Part shown: positions 10,812 through 44,839 of the stretch, one piece after another
How positions within the stretch are numbered: position 1 is the first letter of the stretch
How the letters are laid out: each line of letters starts with the position of its first letter
Source: Castor canadensis
Lineage: Eukaryota; Chordata; Mammalia; Rodentia; Castoridae
Direction of reading: 5' to 3'
DNA length: 64,000 bases
Assembly: GCF_047511655.1 (NCBI RefSeq)
Contig: NC_133390.1
Coordinates: 166,816,583 to 166,880,582 of the forward strand
Program-made: the position numbers and the translations under genes
Notes under the pieces: model-generated
The model's database searches: none
Seen by the model: the letters and a program-made list of their open reading frames with translations, nothing else
Told to the model about the DNA's origin: nothing

Positions 10812-11450
10812 CCACTAGGTGTGGGACACGCTGATTCCTAGATTCTGGATAGGCCTCGGGAACTGGTTTTGAAATCTTGCATTCCGATTGGTGCAGTATC
10901 GTCGAGCCGTGATTGGTGCAGTAGCGTGCCGAGCTGGCTTCCTCCGGATTTGGAGAGACGTAGTCCGTCTGGGCCTGTGATTGGTGGGATAGTGCGGTCT
11001 CTGCTGTGATTGGTGAACACCATGTGGCTCGCTAGCAGTTTCTGAGCGCTAGTTCCCACATTGGCCACTAGGAGGAGCCCGGGAAGCGTAAAGGGCGGCG
11101 CTGGGCGGGCCTGGACTGTCTCCTTCCCGCGCGCTCCTGCTCAGTGCGCAGAGCCAGTCGTGCCCCGCGCCCCGCCGCAGCCGCGGGCCAGGGACAGGGC
11201 GGTGAAAGGGTGTTAGGGCTCCCAGCTCTGGCCAGGTGGCCACGCTTCTCTGCGCAGCTCCTTTGGCCCCTTCCTCTGGCTCCCAGCCCCGCAGAGGACA
11301 TTGGCTGACCCGAGGGGTGGGGCTGCGGGTTCGCGAAGGTTTGCGAAGGCCCGGATCCAAGTTGCAAGATTGCGAAGTCTAGCGAGTGACTCAGCAACCG
11401 CCGTCTTCTCCGGTTTAACAGCCTCCTCCGTGCGCTGTAAGATCCTCAAA
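10812..11450. promoter_or_regulatory. CpG-rich, multi-CCAAT promoter-like element
   Basis: Five inverted CCAAT boxes (ATTGG) lie at 10887-10891, 10912-10916, 10980-10984, 11009-11013 and 11060-11064, several in the context GTGATTGGTG. A sixth is at 11300-11304. GC boxes GGGCGG occur at 11093-11098 and 11103-11108, followed by about 300 bp dense in CpG. CTCF-like cores CCACTAGG occur at 10812-10819 and 11065-11072. NF-Y arrays plus a CpG island usually mark an active TATA-less promoter. It lies about 10.5 kb upstream of HNF4A P1. An antisense HNF4A lncRNA is known from human and mouse, so this could drive that type of transcript, but direction cannot be read from sequence alone. A rightward donor-like GCT|GTAAGA lies near 11437. 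Confidence 0.65.
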
Positions 11451-14326
11451 GGGCCTTGCCTATGCAGCACCCCTTTGGACTCAGAGCTGTCCCCTGCAGG
11501 TGAAGGCCACTACCTCAGATCACTCCCTATCTGTCCCCAGGTGCTGTCACGTGGTGCTGTTTCATTATCCACTCTGCACTTAACCACTATTTGAAATTTA
11601 CTTCTTTTTTAATTTACCTGCTTACTGTGTACCTCCACCGAGGGAGGATAGGGAGGGTTGCCAGACTCAATCCAGAACTCTGTTACACTTGGATGGAAGA
11701 TGAACCGCAAACCACGCATTATTTGGGATATGCTAAACATTATTCCAGGTTAACAGTCAGCCCTGAGGAGGAGGGGTCTTACTTCTTGTCTCGGCTACTG
11801 CACCCACAATAATGGTGGGGAATAAATGTCCCATGTCCGGATGGGCAAGTGCCTTCACCTGTTCCCTCATTTATTCTGCCAGCCCATTTAAACTGAGCAT
11901 CAGCTGGGTCCTGGAACTAATAAGCAGGACACAGTCCAGCAAAGGAGTCTGACAATCACCCTCTGGTTAAACTCTGGTATAAAGCCCTGGGGGCTGTGGG
12001 AAGACAGAGAAGAGCCCCCAAAGCATTTCAGAATCAGCAGAACTTCCCAGAGGAAGATGACCAGGAGGTGATGAGAGAGGTGTGACAGCGCCCTGGGAGA
12101 GACTCACCTTCCCCAGTGTCACTACCTACCACAGACCTAAGAGTGATGCCAGTGTGACTTTAAGGTGTCCATCCTATAGATAGAGAAACTGAGGCTTGAA
12201 GAGGAAGTGCTGGAAAAGCTGCCAGGCTGAGAATCAGTGCCCCAAATGAAGGATGAAGAATCTGAGGCTCAGGAGGGGCCCAGCTGTCCCTGTAAATGTG
12301 ACTCCTCAGTTTAGCAGGAGAACACGGGAGATGGCAGGAAGGCCAGGGCAAACCCCAGGGTGCAGTCCTGTGCCTCCCATTCCTGTTTGGATTGGATCCT
12401 CAGGGGCCCCTTGTTGATCCCTGTGGCTAATTCCTCACATTGGTCCTGCCCAGTCTCCATAGAGACCACCTCCCACCATCCCTGAAATCTCATTGTGACT
12501 AGAATTAAGAGATTAACTCTCTGGCAGCCCTCAAAGGGTCTTGGGTGCCAGGGTGGCAGCAGGAGCTGGTTCAAGGATGAAGAGGTTGCCTGCTGTGTGC
12601 GACCCCATAGCACCAGGAGGAGGATGGCAGACGGGGGCAAGGGCTTCCCCCAGGATCCACCAGGTACCGTCTGATTCCACATCTGTCTGGAAGGAAGCAT
12701 GGGTGGCAGGAGAGAGCCCTGGAACCAAGGGGAAGAGTCCAGAGTCTGCAGCCATGGGGAGAACTTTATCCCCAGCCCCCGATCCAGGAAGGCCAAAGGC
12801 CTTAATGGGTGAATGATGTTCCGGCCCAAACAAGATCCAGCCAAGTGAGGGGAGTCCTATAGACTCCTTTTGGGCTACTCCAGGCTGCCTAAAGACCAGG
12901 TGTCTAATATTCGTTTTGCAGTTGGGGAAACTGAGGCACAGATATGGGAAAGTGACCTGTCTAAACTTGATGAACAAAGCAGGTCAAGAATCCAGAGGAA
13001 ACCCAGAAGTGGCCTAAACAGAGAACACTGGTTAAAATCTCATTGACACTTCTGCCTTGAATTCTTCCTTGTCTTCCAGAAATAGGTCCCCAGGCTCCTG
13101 CCCCAAGGGACATGACCCACCAGCCATGCCTCCTTCCCTCCTTCCTCTCCTCCCCTCCTGGTGTCCCTGCTGCTGCTGGCCCTCACAACTTGAGACTGGC
13201 AGAGAATTCTGGTTAGGCTCTGTGATGGCAGACGGCACAGCCCTGAAGCCCTGACTGGGCCACCCAGGGGGGACCCACTCATTGAGTCCCTATTTGGATG
13301 ACTTGTTCCATACTTCATCTCTCTTTAGGAACTTGAGGCCCACACACCATGGGGGCTCCCAGCCCATCCACCTCCTCTTGCCTAGGAAGGCCAGGCCTGC
13401 ATTGAGATTTACGCCCAGCTCCAACCTAGGCCAGGCTTCCTGGAAGGCCACATTGAAGCAGGGAGACAAACACCGGCTCTGGAGCCAGGGAGAGAGAGTT
13501 CAAACACCATGACTGGCTTAGTGAGAAAACAGTGTTCCCTGTCTGAGCTGTTTTCTCCGCTGTCAAAGCTTTAATGGTTAAGGCAAAACCCCTAGCCCAT
13601 AATAGTAAATGAAATAGGCAAAATGCAGAAATATAAGAGGTGGGGGACAGGGGTGATGATACCAGGTCTCATAGGGTCCTCTGCTTCCAAGCTTCCAGAA
13701 CACTTGGAAACTACTTGGGAGAAATGGCCACTAGTGGTGTAGAAGTGGGGGACAGTAAGTGACCAGGAGACAGCAGGGAAACAAGACCTCTCAACAGGTA
13801 CCTTTTTATATTTTGAACCATACGAATGTAGTAATGATTCAAAAATGCAAAAAAATTGATTAGGTAAAGTAGACATAATAATATGTAATTATCCACACTT
13901 CAATAGCATGGCAGGTGTACAGCCAAGATTTCAACCCTTATACTAGAGTCCATGTCACTGACCCTTGACCTGGAAAGGCCCTTTGTTTTAAGCCATAGCC
14001 TGTTGCCAGTAACAACAGTAATAACCACTGATATCTGGAATCTGAGCCACCTACATGCCAAGACAGTGTGAATTTCATCCATGAACTAGCATTCTGACTT
14101 CACAAGGACTTTATCATCCATCCCAGATGGGGAGACTAGATCTCACGGCAGTTTTGACTAGTAAGTTGCAGTATGTAGTAAAACTTGGACCCACATCAGG
14201 GCATTTGTAGCCCATGATTGTGGCTGTATATCAGAATCATCTGGTTATGTCAAAAGATCCTGATGCCTAACACCTCCCATCCAACCCCAAGATTTGATCA
14301 TTGGTCTGTGAGGGGGGTGTGGGCAT
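11451..14326. other. Intergenic/P2-intron stretch with MIR relics
   Basis: No coding exon is recognisable. Reverse MIR fragments carry the signature 'gaaactgaggc' at about 12185 and 12928, with another likely piece around 14046-14210. The long minus-strand frame at 12311-12844 shows no domain or composition typical of protein. Confidence 0.5.
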
Positions 14327-14414
14327 CTTTTTGTTTGTTTTGGTGTGGTGCTGGGGAGAAACCCAGAGCCTTGTGCATGCTAGACAAGAACCCTACCACT
14401 GTGCCCTGGCATCT
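14327..14414 (-). repeat. Reverse ID-like SINE
   Basis: The order 'tgtttgttttggtgtggtgc', 'tggggagaaacccagagcct', 'gtgcatgctagacaag', 'ccctaccactgtgccc' is a reverse tRNA-like ID body with a T-rich tail. There is no B1 head. Confidence 0.7.
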
Positions 14415-17400
14415 GTTCTTTTAAAGATCCCAGATGGTTCTGTTTTGTTGTCTTGGTTAAATCCTTTCTTTATTCTAGATGAACTTTCCAAATGGGAAAC
14501 CAAGTCTAGGGTGGAAAATGACCTTGCCCAAAGCCACACAGTGACTAGAACCAGAGCTGGGACAGGGGGCCCAGAAGCTTTTCAGGGAAACTTTGTGCAA
14601 GCAAGAAAAAGGCATCCCCCTCTGGGCAGGCCACGCTCCAAGGGCTTTGGAACAAGGGCTGGATTCCCACCCCCACTCAGCCCTCTTGGCTGGAGAATGC
14701 TTGTGCAATGAGCAACCTGTACAGCTGTACACCGTGATCCTGGCCTGAGTCTCAGGACTTCCAAACACTTTGTTTCAGTGACCTCCAGACAAATCCCTGG
14801 GGCCCCTCAGAATAAGAATCCGGGAAGATGAAGGGTCATTTCTGGGTTGCAGATTCATTCCTCACCTCCAAGACTAGGAACTGAACCAGACAGGAGCTCC
14901 CCATCACCCTTCAGACCCCACCAGGACAAGACGGGTCCTACCTATCTCCCAAGGTCACCCCTGCAGATAAAGTCAGGAAAAAAACAAGAAAGATGAACAT
15001 AAACAGGAGAATAGCAACACCTTTGGCCCAGATGTCACAAGCCACCTGGAAGCAGGCAGGTAGCCCACAGGGACCCAGCTCCTCCTGGCTTCCTTTTTGA
15101 TCAGTACCCAGACCATCCTCTCTACCTGAGCCTTGCGGTCAGCATCTCTCGTAATGCCCAGCTCTCTGCCCATTCCCTTCTTCTGTCCAGCCTTCACTGA
15201 ACACTTAATATGTTGCAGTCCTGGAAGGATGGGGTATCCATAGGGTTAGAGCACAGACTCTGGAGCCAGCTTGGATTTGAGTCTTACCCCTTTTTTCTTA
15301 TCAGCTATGTGAGCATGGGCACACACTCTGTGCCTGTGGTCTGTAAATTGGTGATAAAACACTGCCTAAGCCACAGAGTGGTGTGAGAATTCATGAATTA
15401 AGGCACAGGAATCCCCTAACACAGCCAAATGGAGCACATCTTTGGCTCCATTTCATCCTCATGACAATCTGAGGAGTTAGGTATTGTCTCAATTTACGGG
15501 GGAGCAAACTGATGATCAGAAGATCAAGAAAGTCAGGGCAGATCTCCGTGTCTTTCTCTGGGGCTTGATGCCTCCAGAGATAGGACGTGACCAAAACAGG
15601 CTGTGACATGGAGCCTGTGGTTTGCAGCTCGTGTTGCTGGTCCCACCATCAGAGGGCCCTAGGACACAGGGTCAGATGAAGTCCCCCGAGTGGGTCTCCA
15701 GTGGCCCTCAGGCACCTCTTTGCTTCTGTCCAACCTTGGGAGGGACAGAAGAAGGGTGGGGGTTGGGACATAGGCAGAGACATCTAGTTGCTGAGGTCCT
15801 TCAGACCCCAGAGAGTGCCCCATCACCCTGTCCCAGCTGGAGACCGAGGATGCCTGGGATGACTGTGGTTTTGGATGAGTCAAGATTCCCTTCTGTGTCC
15901 ATCTCCGGGTCTGCACACCAGAGGATGAGGCTGGACCAGTGCTTTCCTGATATTAAGAAAGATCACATCTACAAGGGCATCACTGGGCATCCTCTCTGGG
16001 CTCCTGGGGACCTCAGAACCCAGCTTGAAAAGCCCCAGCCCACGCCCTCCTGAAGATTCTCCAGGCTCTGACACCGCAGGATTCTAATATCCCAAGCTCA
16101 GAGCTCCTGCTTCACATCTCCCTTTGAAACGCTCCCCCACTGCCTTTATCTCTCTTTGGTAACAAAGCAAATTTGCTCAGGACCCAGAGCAGGGGTGCAG
16201 GCAGACTGTTGACTCTGGAGCAAAACTCCCCTTCGGAGGGCCAGAGGAGGCTGTTGGCTGTGCATGTGGAGGCCAGCGGCCTCTTGCATAATCTGGGAGG
16301 CCTCTTGCCCACCCAGGCCTTTTCAGGGTTAGGGGTGAGGCAAACCGCAAACTCATGCCCAGTTAATTTTTTAAGGCAAAATCAACAGGTTCAACAATGA
16401 TTAGCAGGCAAGGTAAGTTCATCTTGATCATGAGGAGTGGAGGGAGGGAGGAAGAGGCTGGTGGAGGCCCAGGGATGGGGCCCAGTTATCAGTTAACCAC
16501 ATGAATGTTGTTTCCTTCCAAACCCACTGGCCTTCAGCCTCAGCTCCTTCATCTTCCTCTCGGAAATAGTCCCGTGGCAACCAGGTGGCTATCAGTCATT
16601 GAGTGAACAAACACCCAGCCATCCATGGTCTGTAGGATCCGAAGCAAAGGGGTCCCCCTTGTTAAGACAAACCTCACACACCTCTCCTGAGTTGCCCCAG
16701 ACCAAGTCCCTTCCACCCTCTAGAGCTCAGTGAGGGTCTACAGTCAGTTCTATGGTCCAACCTACAGTTGCTGCCACTTTTTGAGGGCCTCAGTGTCTCC
16801 ATCTGCCAAATGGGTGGGTTAGGGAGACAGCCCTTTAGAGTCCTGAAGTTTGGGAGGTCCCAGCAGGATTTAGCCCTGGAGGAACATGTAGGGTTTGGGA
16901 GTTCAGGGAGGAACAAGGAAGCCCAGATAGGTAGGGTGCCTACCTGGTATCTGTTGCTGGCACCAGTGAGCCTCAGGTCCCAGCTCCAGGAAGAGGCTGT
17001 CCTCCCAAATGGGAGGCCAGGGGTTCCTTGAGAGATGGCCCAGGAGAGACCCCAGCTACCCAGAACTCCAACTCCCGATCTTGGGAGCGGCCAGGCCAGC
17101 CTGGGGCCAGGTGGCTGCCTGGATTGGAGTTTGGTCAGCAGTTGGGGACCTATATTGTGAGATAGTTAGGACTTTGTCCACAAACTGGAATTTGAAATTT
17201 CAAAGGGGCAAAACTGAAGGGCCCTACCCCAGAGTGGAGATGGCTCTTGGCTTCTTTCCCCCACGACTTTTGTTCTTTGTCTCGATAAGTTCTGGTTTCC
17301 CCTGCACCACACCCCACCCCACCAAGTGGGGGTGGAAGGAGAGGAGATAGTGGAGTGGTGAGAACCAAGGGAAAGCCAAGGTGCCAGGTGGCCCTGGGGT

Positions 17401-18364
17401 GGCCAGGTGTCTGCAGGCTGCCGCTAGACCTGCATGTACCCAGTAACAGGCCTTGGCTTCCCAGCAGCACCCGGATGGCGAACCCAGCTAGAACCAGCCC
17501 CAAGCTCTAGGATTATGAAGTTCTTCTGGGGATTTGTGAGTGGGGAAACTTGGAGAGGGGAGCCCTGAGCCTCTATAGTCAGATTGGGTTCAAATGGCAG
17601 CCCCTCTGGTTCCACTCTTCATGGCCTGAGGGAAGAAACTTCACCTCTTTGAGCCTCTGTTTTGTCATCTATAAAGTGAGGATATGCAGAGTTACCAGGT
17701 AAAATGAGAAAGAGAGGAAGAGAATTCTTAGCTCTGGACTGGGAGCATTTCTCTATGACCATTTGCCATTATTACCATTTAATAGAGAAATGAAGTGGCC
17801 CATAGTGGCAGCGCTCTTACCTCTGTCCACAGCAGAGGTGTGCACTCCTGGTCCTCAGCTGGGTCAGCAGTCACCTCTCCTAATCACTGACTTCCTGGGA
17901 CGATCTCTCCTTCCCTCCTCAAGGCCTCCACCATCTATGACAGCAAGGAGCTGGGCCTCAAGGTGAGTGCCGAGGTTCTCCATTCCCCCGGAAGCTGCTG
18001 CCTCTTGATCTGGGGCCTGACAGCCCAAGAGGCAGGGGCAGAGGTGAAGAACAGCTGCCTTGATGCCAGGGCTAGTTCCTGGCTGGACACACCCTACCTA
18101 GGAGCTCTCCAGAGCAGAGGTCCTGATTCCCAAAGATTATTCAACCAGTGACTCAAGGAGTCCATGACCAATGACAATAGTCACTATCCTTACACTCTAC
18201 AGCTGCCCTTGATATCCATGGGGGACGGGCTCCAAGACACCCCCCCTTGAAGTTGGTGTAGTTTTTACACTCATCTTCCCTCATACTTTCAGTGATCGTT
18301 AGATCATGTAAAGAGTTATGTTATATTGTTTAGGGAATAATGACAAGAAAAAAAAATCTGTACA
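14415..18364. other. Stretch upstream of P1 with MIR relics
   Basis: No gene was recognised. MIR-like pieces occur at about 14515-14560 (reverse), 15245-15400 (forward; 'gactctggagccagcttgg') and 17635-17695 (forward; 'cctctgttttgtcatctata'). A C/EBP-type motif TTGTGCAAT is at 14701-14709. The rest is unique, moderately GC-rich sequence. Confidence 0.5.
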
Positions 18365-18365
18365 G

Positions 18366-18524
18366 TGGTTGGGCACAGTGGTGCTTACTGTGATCCCAGT
18401 ACTCAGGAGGCTAGGCAGAAGGACCAGTTGAGCCCAGGAGTTCAAGGCCAGCCTGGGCAATACAGCAAGACCCTATCTAAATACATACATACATACATAC
18501 ATACATACATACATACATACATAA
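18366..18524 (+). repeat. B1-like SINE with (ATAC)n tail
   Basis: B1/7SL-like body: 'gcacagtggtgcttactg', 'ccagtactcaggaggctag', 'gttcaaggccagcctgggc', 'caagaccctatct'. It ends in an ATAC/CATA tetranucleotide run (about 18479-18522), which probably expanded from the A-rich tail. Confidence 0.8.
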
Positions 18525-20019
18525 AAAATCTGTACAGACAAAAAAAATTTCTGAATATTTGCTATCCAGGATTGACTGAGTCTTCAGATGCCAAACCTGT
18601 GGGTACAGGGGGTCGGCAGACAGTACGTCTACATTCAGTACCTTCCTGCCTACACCATCCCTCCAAGGAAGGTATCCACCCCATTTTTTTCTGATGCTAA
18701 AAACAAAATTGAGAGGAGAACCTGAGGTCACAGAGTTTGGTAAATTTTGAGGACTGGATTTTGACCTAGATCTATCTGACTTCAAGATCTCTGGTTTATG
18801 CCCTTAAAAGAAAGTGGGAGGTAAAGAGGGCTGAGAACCCTGTGGTATGAACTAATTTTTCTTCACACAACCCTACAAATTAGGCCCATTTTCCAGAAGG
18901 AGAAACCAGTGGTTCAAAGTCAGTAGTCTGATGTCCCAGAGCTGGTAGATCTGACAGGTGAAGTGGTAGTTACAGGAGGACATGCACCGGGAAGGGATTG
19001 TTTGGAGCTGCCTCAAGGTGGACTAGATCATGAATGGGTTGGATTATGCAATTTACTGATGACGAGTGGGGAAATTTACCATGGGGCTAGCGGTAACGAG
19101 GTAGGACATGGTTCTGGAATGTGCCATCATGCACACTGCGCCTTTGGTAAGCCATGGATGTTGTGGTTTGTGACTTAGTAGCTTTTCGTGTGCAAGGAAG
19201 CTTAGTAGCTTCCTTGTAGGAAGGTCTTGTATGTAACATGGTGTGGCATTGCCGACTCTAGCCAATCATAGACTTCACTTAGTTGAATCTAAGTTGTCAT
19301 TTCTAGAATGCATTGCTATTTTTTTTTTACCTAATTAAACTCTGCCTTGCCAGCATCACAAATCCCCTTTCACAAATGTGGAAGTGTGTCTCTTACACAC
19401 TTCCAGTCACATGTAGAACAAGTATTGCTGGATTGTACAAGGAGCAGCAATGGTTTGTCTGGCACCTGTGACAGGCAGTAGTAGGACCCTGGGCGTAGGT
19501 TCTTCCCTTTCCACGCAGGCCAGCACTGCCCCCAAGGCAGCTGGAGCTGGGGCTGATGTTGCTGGGATGGAACACGGGAGGAAACTGCCAGCATTTAAAG
19601 TCAACTTCAGGCCTGTACCGAATCTCATGGTGTCGGTTGGGGGGCCTCTCTCTTCTCAGAGTCTTATGCTAACCAAAAACCCACTGGGCCAGGATCTTCT
19701 TTCCATTTTACAGTTGGGGGAATTGCAGCCTTGAGAAGAGCTATGATTAAAATGAAGCCATCTTGATAATGACAGAATTAGTTTCTAAATCCCAGACACC
19801 AAATATAACCCCTTTTCTTCTCCAGAACAATGGTTCTCCTCCTCCCCTTCCTCCTCCATCATCCCTGCTCCAGGAGCAGAGTGGAAGTGGAAGAATAAAG
19901 CTACCAGGACAGAGAAAGGACTTCTAGTGGTTGGAAGAAGATGGAGCAAAGGTCTCACACCTCTCAAACATATGTACTCCACTCCCCTATTTGCGTCCTC
20001 TTTAATTCCCCTACCCATT
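18525..20019. other. Unique sequence, no gene
   Basis: A reverse MIR-like relic lies at about 18850-18960 ('cccattttccagaaggagaa'). A small inverted repeat, AAGGAAGCT..AGCTTCCTT with a 4-nt loop, spans 19194-19215. No recognisable exon. Confidence 0.45.
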
Positions 20020-20185
20020 CACTGATTCACTTACTTATTAATTCACCTGCTCATTAATTTTGCTCATTCACTCAACTCACACATTAATTCACCCTGTCTT
20101 CAATTCCCTCACTTCTAATTCCCTAACTCACTAATTCCCCACTTGCTTGCTCATGAGCTGACTCTCACTCATTCTCCCACTCTTA
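20020..20185. repeat. Degenerate ATTCACT-type tandem repeat
   Basis: About 165 bp in which ATTCACT, TTAATTCAC and CTCATT units recur at irregular 8-14 nt spacing. It is an old, decayed simple repeat without coding meaning. Confidence 0.65.
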
Positions 20186-20481
20186 CTCCAGGCTGTTACC
20201 ATATCCCTCTGACCTACCCTTCCAGCCAGTAGAGTAGGACAGGCTCCCTGGCTTCCACAGTCTCTACCCTTACTTTCTACCTGAAGCATGGTGACTCTTC
20301 TTCCCCAGTCAACTTGGTTGGCAGAGAAGGGCACAGAGGGCTGGAGGATATGAGAACAGGCAAGCCAGGAACTAACGACAGGCAGAGTAGGCTGCGTAAT
20401 TTTCAGGGGCCAGTCCAAGGGGACAGAGGTGCACAGGACCCCTTGTTCAAACATCATGAAAGATGTCAAGAACAGTAGCAA

Positions 20482-20600
20482 AGCCAGGCACTGGGGAGGC
20501 TGAGGCAGCAGGATCAAGAGTTTGAAAGCAGCCTGGGACACATAGTGAGTTCGAGGCCAGTGTAGCCATATAGAGAGACCCTGTTTTTAAAATAAAACCT
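20482..20600 (+). repeat. B1-like SINE
   Basis: A truncated head 'aggcactggggaggctgagg' leads into 'cagcctgggacacatagtg', 'agttcgaggccagtgtagc' and 'gagaccctgtttttaaaata'. The repeated internal module resembles rodent B1. Confidence 0.75.
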
Positions 20601-20717
20601 AACAAAAACAATGGGGAAAGGGAGGGAGGTGATATTGGTGTTTTTCTTATACCATCTCATTTAATGCTCAAATCACCCTTTGAGGTTGATTTTACACTTT
20701 ACAGAGAAGGAAACTGA

Positions 20718-20822
20718 TATCAGCACTATTTTGGGGTTTTTTTTTTGGTGGGACTGTGGTTTGAACTCAGGGCTTCACGCTTGCAAAGCAGGCGCTCTAC
20801 CACTTCAGCCACACCTCCAGTT
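20718..20822 (-). repeat. ID-like SINE inserted into a MIR, 16-bp TSD
   Basis: A reverse ID unit (T-tract, 'gtttgaactcagggcttc', 'ctctaccacttcagccacac') is flanked by CAGAGAAGGAAACTGA at 20702-20717 and 20823-20838. The flanks together form a reverse MIR (about 20660-20910), so the SINE split it. About 20 nt of unique sequence sits between the T-tract and the left duplication and probably represents a 3' trailer of the SINE transcript. Confidence 0.75.
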
Positions 20823-21499
20823 CAGAGAAGGAAACTGAGGCTAAGAGCAGAGAATCATTTACTCAGAGTTACAATTAGCAGGAGGTAGGCGCCTGAATGT
20901 AAACCCAGGTCTGTGGGGCTGCCGGCCTTGTCTTGGCCTGTTCTGGGAGGGGGTGGGGGCTAGGGAATCAGCGATGGAGTCTGGCCCCACCAGAGCAGCT
21001 GGGAGCCATCGGCGCTGGTGGTGGCCACTCTTAGGCTGTAGGGAGGCAGGAAGGGTATCTGGAGGTGAGCCCAACCCTCCCAAATCCCCAGTCCCTTCTG
21101 CTCTCAGGCAGGTGGGAAGCTAGAAGGGACCTGCCAAGGGCTGCCAGCATCTGGGCCTGGGATTTAGGTTTTCAATCCATGAGCCACAAGGCAGCTTTAT
21201 CTCTGCCAGAACATTGAGGGTAGAAGTCAATGATTGGGGAAGTGATTGAATTAGGGCGTCTTGGAGGTGGACTGCCAGTACCTGACCATATCAGTTAGAC
21301 TGTCCAGCCTGGAGGAACAGCGGCTTGAGGGTGGGTCCAGTCAAGAGTCAAAAGGATGCCATTGGGTTATAGTACCCGACCTACCAAATTGATACCTGAA
21401 CATTGGTGAGTTAGGGCCCCAACAGTTGTAATTAGCACCCCAGGTGTCAGTCAGAAACCAACAAACAGCCCAATCCCTGCAGCCCCGCCCAGCCCATCC

Positions 21500-21740
21500 A
21501 GCAGCGGGGGACTGATTAACCATTAACTCCCACCCCTCCCCTCAGAGCCTCCACCCCTTCGCAGAGGCTAGGCCCAGACGCCAGGCTGAGCCTCCAGAGG
21601 ACAGTTTGAAAGGAAGAAAGGCAAAGAGGGGACCTGGGAGGAGGAAGGGGGTAGGGCAGGGGCGGGGGCTGGGGCTCAGCCCAGAAGCTTGGGGTGGGCA
21701 TCCTGGGCAGGGCAGGTGGCCGAGGCGTGGGTAGGGGAGA
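21500..21740 (+). promoter_or_regulatory. HNF4A: HNF4A P1 promoter and 5' UTR
   Basis: This is the proximal promoter of the liver/kidney-type P1 transcript. GATTAACCATTAAC at 21514-21527 matches both halves of an HNF1 site imperfectly. HNF1 control of P1 is established for HNF4A. Nearby upstream are a FOX-type CAACAAACAG (about 21459-21468), a CCAAT (about 21471) and CCCGCCC (about 21484). A GC-rich GGGGCGGGGGC block (about 21660) lies just before the ATG. There is no TATA box. The transcription start is not visible; in human P1 the 5' UTR is short, so I expect it within about 100 nt of 21741. Confidence 0.75.

Positions 21741-44839
<23,099 letters not shown>

Noticed and set aside
11049..11594. 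Several open frames in the CpG-rich segment
   Set aside because: Long frames are expected in GC-rich DNA, where stop codons are rare. No conserved protein was recognised, so I treat the segment as regulatory.
12311..12844. 177-codon open frame on the minus strand
   Set aside because: Overlaps MIR relics, has no motif and no promoter or splice context.
18479..18522. Regular repeat considered as a CRISPR-like array
   Set aside because: It is an ATAC tetranucleotide microsatellite on a SINE tail, with no spacers. The genome is mammalian.
1..21500. P2 promoter and exon 1D of HNF4A
   Set aside because: No match to the P2 first exon was recognised. In human it lies tens of kb upstream of P1, outside this window.
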